Origin: Methanobacteriota archaeon
GTDB taxonomy: Bacteria > Myxococcota > UBA727 > JABDBI01
Assembly (NCBI GenBank): GCA_013288705.1
Contig: JABDBI010000017.1
Coordinates: 1-36,167, forward strand
DNA length: 36,167 bases
Direction of reading: 5' to 3'
A model generated the notes under the pieces. It ran no database searches, was not told the DNA's origin, and saw nothing but the letters and a program-made list of their open reading frames with translations. Shown here piece by piece: positions 1-6,868 of this stretch. How positions within the stretch are numbered: the stretch's first letter is position 1; each line of letters begins with the position of its first letter. A program made the translations under genes and the position numbers.

Positions 1-461
1 CCACCTTCCCCTCGATCACACGCGCACAACACATCGCCTCCATTGGCCAACAGGATCCCTGCCCCGCGGATCTCTTAGTCGAAACACGCATCGCCCAAGG
101 CTTGGCACCACGGCGCGGCAACAATGCCCTGCTCGATCATGCGACATTGCAAATCATTCATACATTATGTGAAGAACTAGAAATGACGCACCTGCTAGGC
201 AGATTGCTAGGCACTTTGTCTGGCGGCGAGCGCAAGCGGGTGCAAATCGCGCGGGCGCTTATTGATCGCGAAGCGCAGGTGTATTTGCTGGACGAACCTT
301 ATGCGCATTTGGATCTAGCCTATCAGCCATTGCTCACTCGGATGCTTCATCAATGTGCGCAAATGGATAAAATTGTCGTCGTCTCCGTGCATGACATGCG
401 TATCGCCAAGGAGCTGGGTGGGCCGATCAACATGTTAATTGAGGCGAAAAGCGCAAAATAG
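1..461 (+). CDS. ABC transporter ATP-binding protein, iron/heme/B12 type (C-terminal part)
   Basis: The reading frame is open from the left edge, so the start and the Walker A motif lie outside the window. The visible part has the signature motif LSGGERKRV, Walker B plus catalytic Glu (VYLLDEP), the D-loop AHLD and the switch histidine in SVHD, in the correct order and spacing for an ABC ATPase. The upstream segment (IASIGQQDP, then a VETRIAQGLAPRRG-like stretch) resembles the Q-loop and following region of FecE/HmuV/BtuD-type importers, where a motif like V..GR.P is usual. It would power uptake of a metal chelate, heme or cobamide across the inner membrane. The permease and binding protein would be expected to the left. 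A TTG at 102 is not a true start because the domain continues upstream of it. The substrate cannot be assigned. Confidence 0.85.
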   Translation, partial: TFPSITRAQHIASIGQQDPCPADLLVETRIAQGLAPRRGNNALLDHATLQIIHTLCEELEMTHLLGRLLGTLSGGERKRVQIARALIDREAQVYLLDEPYAHLDLAYQPLLTRMLHQCAQMDKIVVVSVHDMRIAKELGGPINMLIEAKSAK

Positions 462-549
462 GCTCTTGCAAAACAAACCTAGCATGACACAACTCAATGA
501 CCATTCAATCAAACACAACGTTTGTTATTGTTTAAGGAGAGAAGTTTTT

Positions 550-1041
550 ATGAAGAATATCGTAACAATAGTTGGTCTGCTCTTAACTGTGCAGTTCCTC
601 GGCGCTGGCTCTTGCGGAAACACCGCTGCTCCTGCTGTTACTAGCGGCGTGAAGCAGAACCAGGTTGGCCCAGCTACGCCAGCCACCCCAGCTGTCGCTC
701 CCCAAGCTGGAGACACTGGCAAAACTGCCGATGGCAAAGACGGCCAAGGCAAGACTGCTGCCCTCCCTGCTCCAGCAGCGGTAGCCTCGAACTGGACGCC
801 CCTATACGTCGGGCTAGGAGTCACAGCATTGGAAGGTCTAACTGCTGGTGGCTTTTATAAGTTCGGCAATGCTCGCTTTACCGCTGGCATAGCTAACAAC
901 TACGTTAGGGCAGGAGCTATTGCTATTCCGGTAGTGGCTACGGTCGTTACTTACTTGATGGGATGGGGCGCTTCTGCACCAGCACTAGTTACACCTCCTG
1001 CTTCAGCAACACCAGCCGCTACACCAGCTGCCAAGAACTAA
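550..1041 (+). CDS. Secreted lipoprotein-like protein, array member 1
   Basis: 163 aa. The ATG at 550 is preceded by AAGGAGA at 534-540, which decides this start over an upstream in-frame ATG at 439. Residues 1-21 form a signal peptide (KNIVTIVGLLLTVQFLGAGS) ending before Cys22. The sequence A-G-S-C is a loose lipobox, so lipidation is likely but not certain. Residues 23-80 are a Pro/Ala/Thr/Gly/Lys linker, followed by NWTPLYVG (Trp82), a hydrophobic segment at about 84-103 and a second at about 120-138 (AGAIAIPVVATVVTYLMGW). The end is again Pro/Ala/Thr-rich. It is the first of five tandem paralogues sharing the signal peptide, and it is followed by an intrinsic terminator. No known family is recognised. 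Antisense frames across it are compositional shadows. Confidence 0.85.
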   Translation: MKNIVTIVGLLLTVQFLGAGSCGNTAAPAVTSGVKQNQVGPATPATPAVAPQAGDTGKTADGKDGQGKTAALPAPAAVASNWTPLYVGLGVTALEGLTAGGFYKFGNARFTAGIANNYVRAGAIAIPVVATVVTYLMGWGASAPALVTPPASATPAATPAAKN

Positions 1042-1065
1042 CACTGGTTTAGAGCTCTGTTCGTC

Positions 1066-1107
1066 AAAAACACCTGATGCAAGTTTTCTTGTTCAGGTGT
1101 TTTTTTA
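1066..1107 (+). terminator. Intrinsic terminator after array member 1
   Basis: The stem AACACCTGA pairs with TCAGGTGTT around a loop of about 16 bases and is followed by a run of T. It lies 25 bp after the stop at 1041. Confidence 0.85.
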
Positions 1108-1201
1108 TATATAGACATCTATTGCAAATCAAAATCAGCATGCGATAACACAATAATCATTCATGTAAATAAAATGATTTATTATTGGAGAGAATAGATT
1201 T

Positions 1202-1741
1202 ATGAAAAACTTAGCAGCAATATTGGGACTGCTCGTTTGCATGCAGTTTCTCGGTGCTGGCTCTTGTGATGAGACAGCACGCAAACCAGGTATAGGTGCA
1301 CGCGTGCACAAGCATCACGGGCATAAGCATCGCTGCAAAGCAGCAAAGAATGGTTTGAACATGGACAAACAGCCGGGTGCACCGGTTGAACCTTCAGCTG
1401 GGACAGAAGGTGATGATTCTATTCAAGCCACTTCCTGGTCCATTTCACGTGCACAAGCGGTAACAGGCGTCGTTATGGCTGGTGGCGCACTTTACCATGT
1501 GCCGGCAATGGCGCGAAGCCTAACGGTAGCGGGACGAACCGCTGCTGCTGCTGCTGGTGTTGGTCTTCCTCTTGGGCCTGCAGGCACTGGTATGGGTATG
1601 ATCCCTCTCTCGAAGGCAATCATCAATTTGTGGCAGCCAGCCCTATGGTATGTCGCCACAGCTATTGCGCTCCCTCTTGCTGCTTACTATGGCTACACAT
1701 ATCTAACAGCTGCACCTCAAGAAAACGCCAATGGCGTTTAG
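1202..1741 (+). CDS. Secreted lipoprotein-like protein with His-rich segment, array member 2
   Basis: 179 aa. The ATG has a GGAG 11 bases upstream (1187-1190). The signal peptide KNLAAILGLLVCMQFLGAGS is the most divergent of the five but ends with the same GAGSC (Cys22). Unlike its siblings, the linker is basic and histidine-rich: residues 35-45 read VHKHHGHKHRC, with five His and one Cys. This could bind a metal ion; that is inference, though the gene lies next to an iron-type ABC ATPase. Trp79 sits in SWSISRAQAVTG, matching the W-[ST] motif of the family. Hydrophobic stretches follow at about 84-100, 113-130 and 144-166, the last ending in YYGYTYLT. No T-rich terminator follows; instead two palindromic elements occupy the gap. 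Function unknown. Confidence 0.82.
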   Translation: MKNLAAILGLLVCMQFLGAGSCDETARKPGIGARVHKHHGHKHRCKAAKNGLNMDKQPGAPVEPSAGTEGDDSIQATSWSISRAQAVTGVVMAGGALYHVPAMARSLTVAGRTAAAAAGVGLPLGPAGTGMGMIPLSKAIINLWQPALWYVATAIALPLAAYYGYTYLTAAPQENANGV

Positions 1742-1898
1742 CTCGATAGCCCTGGGTCACGCCGCGCTGCAGGCGCGGTGAAACCCTGGGGGAACATCCG
1801 GGTTTACAGATTTCCACCCTCACCCTTAATCCCTCTCCCGCGGGCGGGAGAGGGAAATCTTGGCGTCGCGACGACAAATTGGCTAACGTCGACGTCAA
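1742..1898. repeat. Palindromic intergenic element plus family A half-element
   Basis: Positions 1749-1787 form an imperfect hairpin (CCCTGGGT..CGCGC with GCGCGG..ACCCTGGG). Positions 1814-1858 read CACCCTCACCC followed by a CCCTCTCCCGC/GCGGGAGAGGG palindrome. This matches one half of the paired elements at 18144 and 25880, so it is a single-arm copy of that dispersed family. It does not look like a terminator (no T-run) and encodes nothing convincing. Confidence 0.7.
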
Positions 1899-1998
1899 AA
1901 CCTAAAATTGTCTATTGCAAAATGTCGACGATGTGACAGGAACTTCCTCCTGAGCTAGTACAGACTCAGAGTTTGTCTACGTGTAAGGAGAAAACAAG

Positions 1999-2523
1999 AT
2001 GAAGAATCTCGTAACGATCGTTGGATTGCTTTTCGCGGTGCAGTTTCTAGGCGCCGGCTCTTGTGGTGGCAGTTCAACACCAGCCACAACCGGGGGCGCT
2101 GTTGGTAATGCTGCTGGCGCGGTCCCAAACACAAATGCGGTGGGCGGCGCAGCGGGCGCAAAAACTGGGGATGCCAAAGTAACGAGCAGCACAGCACCAG
2201 CTGGTGGGACTGTAGGTGGTGCGGGCGCAGCAGGTACTGCCGCTGGATCTACTCATAGTATGACAGCCCCTGCAGAGAGCAGCGCGATTTGGACATCCGA
2301 TATCGTCACCGGCGTTGCTGCAGCGGGCCTAACAGCTGTAAAAGTTTTTGGTGTCGGTGCTGCGGTTCTACCAGCCGCGGTTGTCACCGCCCCAGTGTGG
2401 GCACCAGCAGCCGTTTTGGTCGGCGCTTACGCGTTCCTTGTAAGAGGCGGTCATGCCATGTTCTTCTCCCAGCCTGCACCTAAGGACATCAAGAAGCCCC
2501 CAATGGCAACAAACCATCGGTAA
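1999..2523 (+). CDS. Secreted lipoprotein-like protein, Gly/Ala-rich, array member 3
   Basis: 174 aa. The start is fixed by TAAGGAG at 1984-1990. The signal peptide KNLVTIVGLLFAVQFLGAGS ends at Cys22, followed by Gly-Gly. Residues 23-95 are a flexible Gly/Ala/Thr/Ser/Asn linker with almost no charged residues. Then comes IWTSDIVTGVAAAG (Trp98) and two hydrophobic segments at about 102-122 and 124-147, separated only by a Pro. The tail is basic (KDIKKPPMATNHR). It shares layout with its neighbours but shows no obvious sequence similarity beyond the signal peptide and the W-[ST]-x-x-[IV]-V motif. Two alternative frames here (1955-2197 and 2289-2483) are shadows. Function unknown; a short surface or periplasmic membrane-active protein fits the architecture. 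Confidence 0.85.
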   Translation: MKNLVTIVGLLFAVQFLGAGSCGGSSTPATTGGAVGNAAGAVPNTNAVGGAAGAKTGDAKVTSSTAPAGGTVGGAGAAGTAAGSTHSMTAPAESSAIWTSDIVTGVAAAGLTAVKVFGVGAAVLPAAVVTAPVWAPAAVLVGAYAFLVRGGHAMFFSQPAPKDIKKPPMATNHR

Positions 2524-2540
2524 GAGCTATAGCTCCACTA

Positions 2541-2583
2541 AAAGCACCCGAGGCGACTCCAATCGTTCGGGTGCTTTTTTTAT
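2541..2583 (+). terminator. Intrinsic terminator after array member 3
   Basis: The stem AAAGCACCCGA pairs with TCGGGTGCTTT and is followed by T residues. It lies 17 bp after the stop codon. Confidence 0.88.
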
Positions 2584-2696
2584 CCACTCATTTCTTCCTG
2601 TGCAAATAGGGTATTGCCATTTCCTAACAGCGTGCAATAACCGTGAAACCGATCGTCAAAAACGTTCAGATAAACTTTTTTTAGGAGACCATAATA

Positions 2697-3287
2697 ATGA
2701 AGAAGAATCTAGTAACAATCGTAGGCTTACTGCTTACAGTGCAATTTTTAGGCGCCGGCTCGTGCGGTGACTCTGCTCCAGCTTCCTCCCCTGCTTCAGC
2801 AGGAATGGTGGGGCAGCATCAGATCAACCACCTACAGTACAATGATAGCCAACTCGCAAGATCTGTCCCCACGAACCCAGAGTGGAGCGTTGTCGAGGCT
2901 ATTCTTGTTGGTTCGATGGTTAAGGGTGTAACAACGGTGGCGGGACCTTGGGCTCTTACGTGGGCAAGTATTAGCGGCAAAGCGGTAGGCGGAATGCAAG
3001 GCCTAGCCATTGCAAGCCTTGCACTTGGCGCTGATTCGCTCACCGGCGGTGGTCTCTTGAAGATGGCAACTTCCGGCTTGGGATATGTTGCAGAGAGAGC
3101 CTCCTATGTCGCGTCGTTCCTTCCCTGGAGTGCCAACTGGGTGCGGTCCACGAACTTCGTGAACAACTGGACACCAGAAGCTGCTGATAATCTTGCAAAC
3201 GCAGTTTGGGATAGAACCTTGGCCCAGCCAACTGCATCCATCTCTGCCTTTGGCAAGAATGGTTACAACAGCCGCTTTGGCAAATAA
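2697..3287 (+). CDS. Secreted lipoprotein-like protein, array member 4
   Basis: 196 aa. AGGAG at 2683-2687 precedes the ATG by 9 bases. The signal peptide carries one extra Lys (MKKNLVTIVG...) but is otherwise the array consensus, so the lipobox-like Cys is Cys23. The linker is short (24-60) and polar, with Gln, Asn and His. Trp63 lies in PEWSVVEAILVGSMVKG. Hydrophobic stretches follow at about 65-92 and 98-115. A second copy of the motif, NNWTPEAADNL (Trp158), lies near the C-terminus, so this member may carry two motif units. The C-terminus is GKNGYNSRFGK. It has its own terminator. No known family was recognised. Confidence 0.85.
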   Translation: MKKNLVTIVGLLLTVQFLGAGSCGDSAPASSPASAGMVGQHQINHLQYNDSQLARSVPTNPEWSVVEAILVGSMVKGVTTVAGPWALTWASISGKAVGGMQGLAIASLALGADSLTGGGLLKMATSGLGYVAERASYVASFLPWSANWVRSTNFVNNWTPEAADNLANAVWDRTLAQPTASISAFGKNGYNSRFGK

Positions 3288-3315
3288 GCTGAACGGGTGA
3301 GAGAATATTCTCGTC

Positions 3316-3352
3316 GCACCTGGGCAGCCTCAAAGTTGTCCAGGTGCTTTTG
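3316..3352 (+). terminator. Intrinsic terminator after array member 4
   Basis: GCACCTGG (3316-3323) pairs with CCAGGTGC (3340-3347) and is followed by TTTTGTTT. The next gene begins 38 bp later, so its promoter must overlap this hairpin or lie within 40 bp, unless there is read-through. Confidence 0.8.
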
Positions 3353-3389
3353 TTTAGAAGAATTCTTTTACTAAAAGGAGCAATGCAAG

Positions 3390-4040
3390 ATGAAAAATTT
3401 TGTAACTATTTTAAGTCTGCTGCTCACTGTGCAGCTCTTAGGCGCAGGTTCTTGCGGCGAGACTTCGCCAGCTTCCACGCCAAAAAACGCGGTGGCACCG
3501 CAACAGCAACAGGTGGCATCACAAGCATCTGGTACAGCTGACGCTGCCTCAGCAAATACAAAATTCGTATACAAAGCAGATTGGACACCTGAAATTGTAG
3601 ACTATGCCTTTGGTGCAGCCGGTGCTGCTTCTTATGCATTGCTTCCAATCTTTGGTGGTTCAAGGGCGCTCTCAGGAGCGATACTCGGGTCGGTGGGTGC
3701 GGGTGTATTGTATGCTGCATACAAGACCGATTTGCCGTCGTTGCGTCTAGCAAGCTCTGCGTTGTCTGGGTTTCCTGTTCGTGTTTTGACCATGGCGGCT
3801 GATTTTGGTCGTGCGTCATGTGAGAAAATGTATAGTGCAACCTCTGGAGCTGTTAAGGCGACTTATAACGCAACACTGAGCTACGTTGTGCCCTCTGCAG
3901 TGGAAGGTCTAGCCAACTCAGCAGTGGCGTCTGTGAAGCCTTATGTGAAAGGTGCTTATCATGCGGTAGTGGCATTTGTGAAGCCGCCGATAAAGAAATT
4001 TGATGAAAAGGTGTATGGCCGTTATTTCGATAGAGAGTAA
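3390..4040 (+). CDS. Secreted lipoprotein-like protein, array member 5
   Basis: 216 aa, the longest array member. AAAAGGAG at 3373-3380 supports the ATG at 3390. The signal peptide KNFVTILSLLLTVQLLGAGS ends at Cys22. A Gln/Ala/Ser linker (24-60, including QQQQ) leads to ADWTPEIVDYAFGAAG (Trp65). Hydrophobic segments lie at about 70-90 and 94-111, followed by a longer amphipathic region with repeated Ala-Val-Lys-Pro patterns (SVKPYVKGAYHAVVAFVKPPIKKF). The C-terminus is charged. The gene is only about 100 bp from member 4 and lacks the upstream TTGC element found before members 1-4. A strong terminator follows. Unrecognised family; assignment to the array rests on the signal peptide and the WT motif. 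Confidence 0.85.
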   Translation: MKNFVTILSLLLTVQLLGAGSCGETSPASTPKNAVAPQQQQVASQASGTADAASANTKFVYKADWTPEIVDYAFGAAGAASYALLPIFGGSRALSGAILGSVGAGVLYAAYKTDLPSLRLASSALSGFPVRVLTMAADFGRASCEKMYSATSGAVKATYNATLSYVVPSAVEGLANSAVASVKPYVKGAYHAVVAFVKPPIKKFDEKVYGRYFDRE

Positions 4041-4078
4041 ATAGCGACGATACAACTTTGATTCTAGTCTCTTTCCAC

Positions 4079-4112
4079 CAAGCCCCGAGCAAATCGCTCG
4101 GGGCTTTTTTTT
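4079..4112 (+). terminator. Intrinsic terminator after array member 5
   Basis: AGCCCCGAGC (4081-4090) pairs perfectly with GCTCGGGGCT (4096-4105) and is followed by eight T. It closes the five-gene array. Confidence 0.92.
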
Positions 4113-4226
4113 GGGAGGCTGACTGCCGAACAAAACCCCCTCTCCTGCGCAGCGGGGGAGGGAGATTTTTCCTTGGAAAAATCGGGAGAGGGCACGCCGA
4201 TGATCTATGTCGGCGAGCCGATCTAG

Positions 4227-4326
4227 TCCCCCGGGCGTTGCCCGAGGCTAGAAAATTGTGCCCTCCGGGCTTCAAAACTGAGCGCCCCTGGCGCGCAATT
4301 AATTAGCCTCGGGCAACGCCCGGGGG
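4227..4326. repeat. Family B palindromic element, copy 1
   Basis: Outer arms CCCCGGGCGTTGCCCGAGG and its complement lie at 4228-4250 and 4304-4326. The interior (CCCTCCGGGC, then GAGCGCC, then GCGCGCAATT) matches, in reverse orientation, the interior of the copy at 23420-23520. The element ends 47 bp before the next gene. The rest of the gap 4113-4226 holds a GC-rich imperfect hairpin (CCCCCTCTCCTGCGC / GGGGGAGGG) and no gene. Confidence 0.8.
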
Positions 4327-4373
4327 CATGGAGCCGCTAGAAATATTGTGGTGTTCACACGCGTTATGCACGC

Positions 4374-5432
4374 ATGAGATTTCTTCTTCGCCTCGCCTCA
4401 TTCTCTACTTTCCTGCTCCTCACTCCCCTCGCCCATGCCAATCCACTTGTCGATGCGGAAACGGCAGCATCAACGAATGACATCGCCACGCTGCGCGCAC
4501 TTTTGGAACGCCTGCCCACTCCCTTTCTCTTCCAGCTCATTCTCCGCACGGTGAACGTTGCTGCGCTCGCGCCTACCTTGGATTTTCTGACCACCACTTA
4601 TATGGCACGCCCAGATCATCACAACTTGGCCACGCTCAATGGTTTGCTAGAGCCTGCGGTTCTCGACGGCAATGTTGGTCTATTGCGCTGGCTTATTACC
4701 CAGGGTGCGACAGCGTTTGATGGTGCTATCATGACCGCAACAAGACTGAACAATGCGGTTGTGATGAATATCTTGGCACCTCGAGTGTCTGCCGGCGCGC
4801 GGGAGCAGGCGGCAACTTACGCGGCGCAACGTGGACTCACCGCTTCGCTCTATGCGCTTATCCGGGCGGGTGCGAATTACTTTGGCGAATATTATGCGAC
4901 GGCAGCCTCGCAAGGAAACATCCAGCTCATGCACAACATTGAAACCTATGTGCGTGAATTAGGTTTGGTTGATGTGATCCCCACCATCCGCCAAGTTGGC
5001 CTCGAGCAGGCCGCTTTTAGTGGCCGAAGAGAAACCATTGCATGGATCGCTGCGCGCGCGGCGCGAGGGGAGCTCGATTATAATTTTGCTTTATTGCATG
5101 CCATCGACGGCAATCAATCACAAGCGATCGGGGATCTGCAGGTGCTGGGTGCATCTCTTGGGGCGTATTTCAATACAGAATGGCAACCTTTGGTGCGGGC
5201 GACGCAGCATCGTTTTATACCTCTGGTGATGTCGTTTTTGGCACAGGGAGCGATGCTTCCGACGCATGGGGCTTACCGGACCCGTATTATCAATCTGGTG
5301 TTTGAGCTTGGGAGCGATGCGGACCGCAATGCGTTGCGTATTGCGATCGGGCGGCAGCATGCGCCAGCGAGGGCAGCGGAGCCGGCAGGGCGAAGGCCGG
5401 CATGGGTGGTAGGGATGGGGAGTGGGGTTTAA
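4374..5432 (+). CDS. Secreted ankyrin-like repeat protein
   Basis: 352 aa. A clear signal peptide (MRFLLRLASFSTFLLLTPLAHA) is probably cleaved at AHA-NP. The mature protein consists of degenerate helical repeats of about 30 residues in ankyrin style: NDIATLRALLERL, GNVGLLRWLITQGA, GLTASLYALIRAGANYF, GNIQLMHNIE, GRRETIAWIAARAARG, and later a MSFLAQGAMLP unit. The spacing (helix, small loop, helix, GA-type turn) is ankyrin-like, but the TPLH signature is missing, so the family call is moderate. The last 25 residues are a basic, Ala/Arg/Gly-rich tail. No good Shine-Dalgarno sequence precedes the ATG. The gene stands alone between two palindromic elements. It probably acts in the periplasm or outside the cell as a protein-binding scaffold. 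Confidence 0.7.
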   Translation: MRFLLRLASFSTFLLLTPLAHANPLVDAETAASTNDIATLRALLERLPTPFLFQLILRTVNVAALAPTLDFLTTTYMARPDHHNLATLNGLLEPAVLDGNVGLLRWLITQGATAFDGAIMTATRLNNAVVMNILAPRVSAGAREQAATYAAQRGLTASLYALIRAGANYFGEYYATAASQGNIQLMHNIETYVRELGLVDVIPTIRQVGLEQAAFSGRRETIAWIAARAARGELDYNFALLHAIDGNQSQAIGDLQVLGASLGAYFNTEWQPLVRATQHRFIPLVMSFLAQGAMLPTHGAYRTRIINLVFELGSDADRNALRIAIGRQHAPARAAEPAGRRPAWVVGMGSGV

Positions 5433-5436
5433 TTGT

Positions 5437-5574
5437 CTCCCTCTCCTGCTGGTGCTAAATGATAACTCACTCTTTCTGCTGACGGGATTCATGGTTTCTG
5501 CGCTCCGCAGGAGCGAAAACCATGAATCCCGTCAGCAAAAATGTGAGTAATCAATAGCGCCAGCGGAAGAGAGG
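5437..5574. repeat. Family C long imperfect palindrome
   Basis: The core GCTGACGGGATTCATGGTTT at 5478-5497 is repeated as its exact complement at 5517-5536 around GCTCCGCAGGAGC. Less perfect pairing continues outward (CTCCCTCTCCTGCTGGTGCTA with TAGCGCCAGCGGAAGAGAGG; ACTCAC with GTGAGT). Part of the core (CATGAATCCCGTC) recurs at 11886-11898 beside the large palindrome there. No coding content. The remainder of the gap up to 5634 shows nothing recognisable. Confidence 0.78.
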
Positions 5575-5634
5575 ATCTGGAGATGGTAATCATTCAGGCG
5601 AAGTCGAATAATTATTCGAGTAGGATCTTGAGCA

Positions 5635-5668
5635 GAAAAAACACCGGGCCAAAGGCACCCGGTGTTTG
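5635..5668 (-). terminator. Intrinsic terminator of the 334-aa gene
   Basis: AAACACCGGG and CCCGGTGTTT form a 10-bp stem. On the minus strand it is followed by a T-run (the A-run at 5635-5640). It lies 28 bp past the stop codon at 5696. Confidence 0.85.
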
Positions 5669-5695
5669 AGCAGAATTGCCACTCATCGCTCGCAG

Positions 5696-6700
5696 CTAAT
5701 TTTGCTCTTCAGCTTCGTCGGCCCTTTTCTCTTCGGCATTCTTGCTTGATTTATTCACCACGCCGGCGAGAATAGCGATGGCAATCGCGCCATTTCGGAG
5801 CTTGGTGTAATGGGCTGACCAGGCACGGCGAATCTGGCCCAGAGTTTTGCTGAGAAACGACCTTGGAGGTCGGGCAACTCGATCGTATTCGTCGTCAATG
5901 CGATCATCATATCCGTCTGGATAATCACTACCAGAGACACCACTGCTAGCAGCTGACGCGAGTGGCTCTTTATACTCATATGCACCAATCCCAACACCCT
6001 CTCCACCAGAGACACCGCTAGCCGCTGCTGCGGCATAAGCTGTCGCTGCTGACGGTGCGGCGGGACTTGAGGACATTAGCGAGTAGAGTGGCATACCGTT
6101 CGAGGTAGTCGCCATTGCTCCCGTGTTTGCAGAAGAGGCCAAGATTGCTGCGGTACTTGGGGCCGCCGCGCGCCGCTGTGGGAAATTCTGCAGCAATGTC
6201 CTCATCTGCTCTGCAGGAACATTAAAACTAACATTGATCCTAGCGGCAGAAGGAGTTTCTACTGTATGCGCCCTACCGGAACGCGGAACGAAGAAAAATG
6301 GATGTGATGCCTCAGTGGCACCATCCAAAAGTGTGGCGAGCCTGTCTATTCGTCTGGCAACCTGATCATCCACAGTTACGGTTGTGGTATCACTCAATAG
6401 CATAGCCCTCAGCAGCGCTCGCTCCGCGCGCGTGAAATGATAGCCGGGATTCAACATGTTGCTGGCGTTGATCGCAACGGTGTTAGCCCAGCTGGATACA
6501 TGTAAATGATTGCCAACATATGCTGCTACCGCACTCAGAAACAGATTCAACATTTGTGCATCACTTATCTCGTCATGAGGTGCAGCAACGAAACCACCAT
6601 CATCTCCACCCCCACTTTCCGCCTCTTTCATCGCATGCGCGCCGCCCGTCGCTATCATCGCACTTGCCATTAATACAGCAGTCAAAACTCTCGCATTCAT
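5696..6700 (-). CDS. Exported Ala/Ser-rich protein with C-terminal membrane anchor (small paralogue)
   Basis: 334 aa from the ATG at 6700, chosen because AAAGGAG lies 8 bases upstream and a signal peptide follows at once (MNARVLTAVLMASAMIATGG, cleavage probably after AHA). A longer frame starting at 6742 would bury the signal. Residues about 35-150 form an ordered, mostly helical domain (FLSAVAAYVGNHLHVSSWAN ... RAERALLRAMLL ... HPFFFVP). A Ser/Ala/Gly-rich spacer then leads to an acidic patch (DYPDGYDDRIDDEYDR). The C-terminus reads KLRNGAIAIAILAGVVNK followed by a charged EEKRADEAEE tail, which looks like a membrane helix. The same tail ends the 1546-aa neighbour (KLRNLFIGAAVFAGLVKK, EEKRAKE), so the two are paralogues or share a sorting signal. 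Function unknown. Confidence 0.75.
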   Translation of the reverse strand: MNARVLTAVLMASAMIATGGAHAMKEAESGGGDDGGFVAAPHDEISDAQMLNLFLSAVAAYVGNHLHVSSWANTVAINASNMLNPGYHFTRAERALLRAMLLSDTTTVTVDDQVARRIDRLATLLDGATEASHPFFFVPRSGRAHTVETPSAARINVSFNVPAEQMRTLLQNFPQRRAAAPSTAAILASSANTGAMATTSNGMPLYSLMSSSPAAPSAATAYAAAAASGVSGGEGVGIGAYEYKEPLASAASSGVSGSDYPDGYDDRIDDEYDRVARPPRSFLSKTLGQIRRAWSAHYTKLRNGAIAIAILAGVVNKSSKNAEEKRADEAEEQN

Positions 6701-6795
6701 ATCGGATACTCCTTTGTGATAAATCGGAGCAGACCCTTCCACGGGGGTTTATTGCTGTCAAGATGCGACACGTCGATACATTTTCAATATTGCAA

Positions 6796-6847
6796 GAAAA
6801 CAAATAGGGTTCCCACGTCGCCACTTTGGCAGTTGGGAACCCTATTT
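6796..6847 (-). terminator. Intrinsic terminator of the 1546-aa gene
   Basis: AAATAGGGTTCCCA (6802-6815) pairs with TGGGAACCCTATTT (6834-6847). In the minus-strand sense it ends in TATTTGTTTTC. It lies about 20 bp after the stop at 6869 and separates this gene from the downstream 334-aa gene. Confidence 0.8.
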
Positions 6848-6868
6848 TAGGTTAAACGTCTATCAGCG

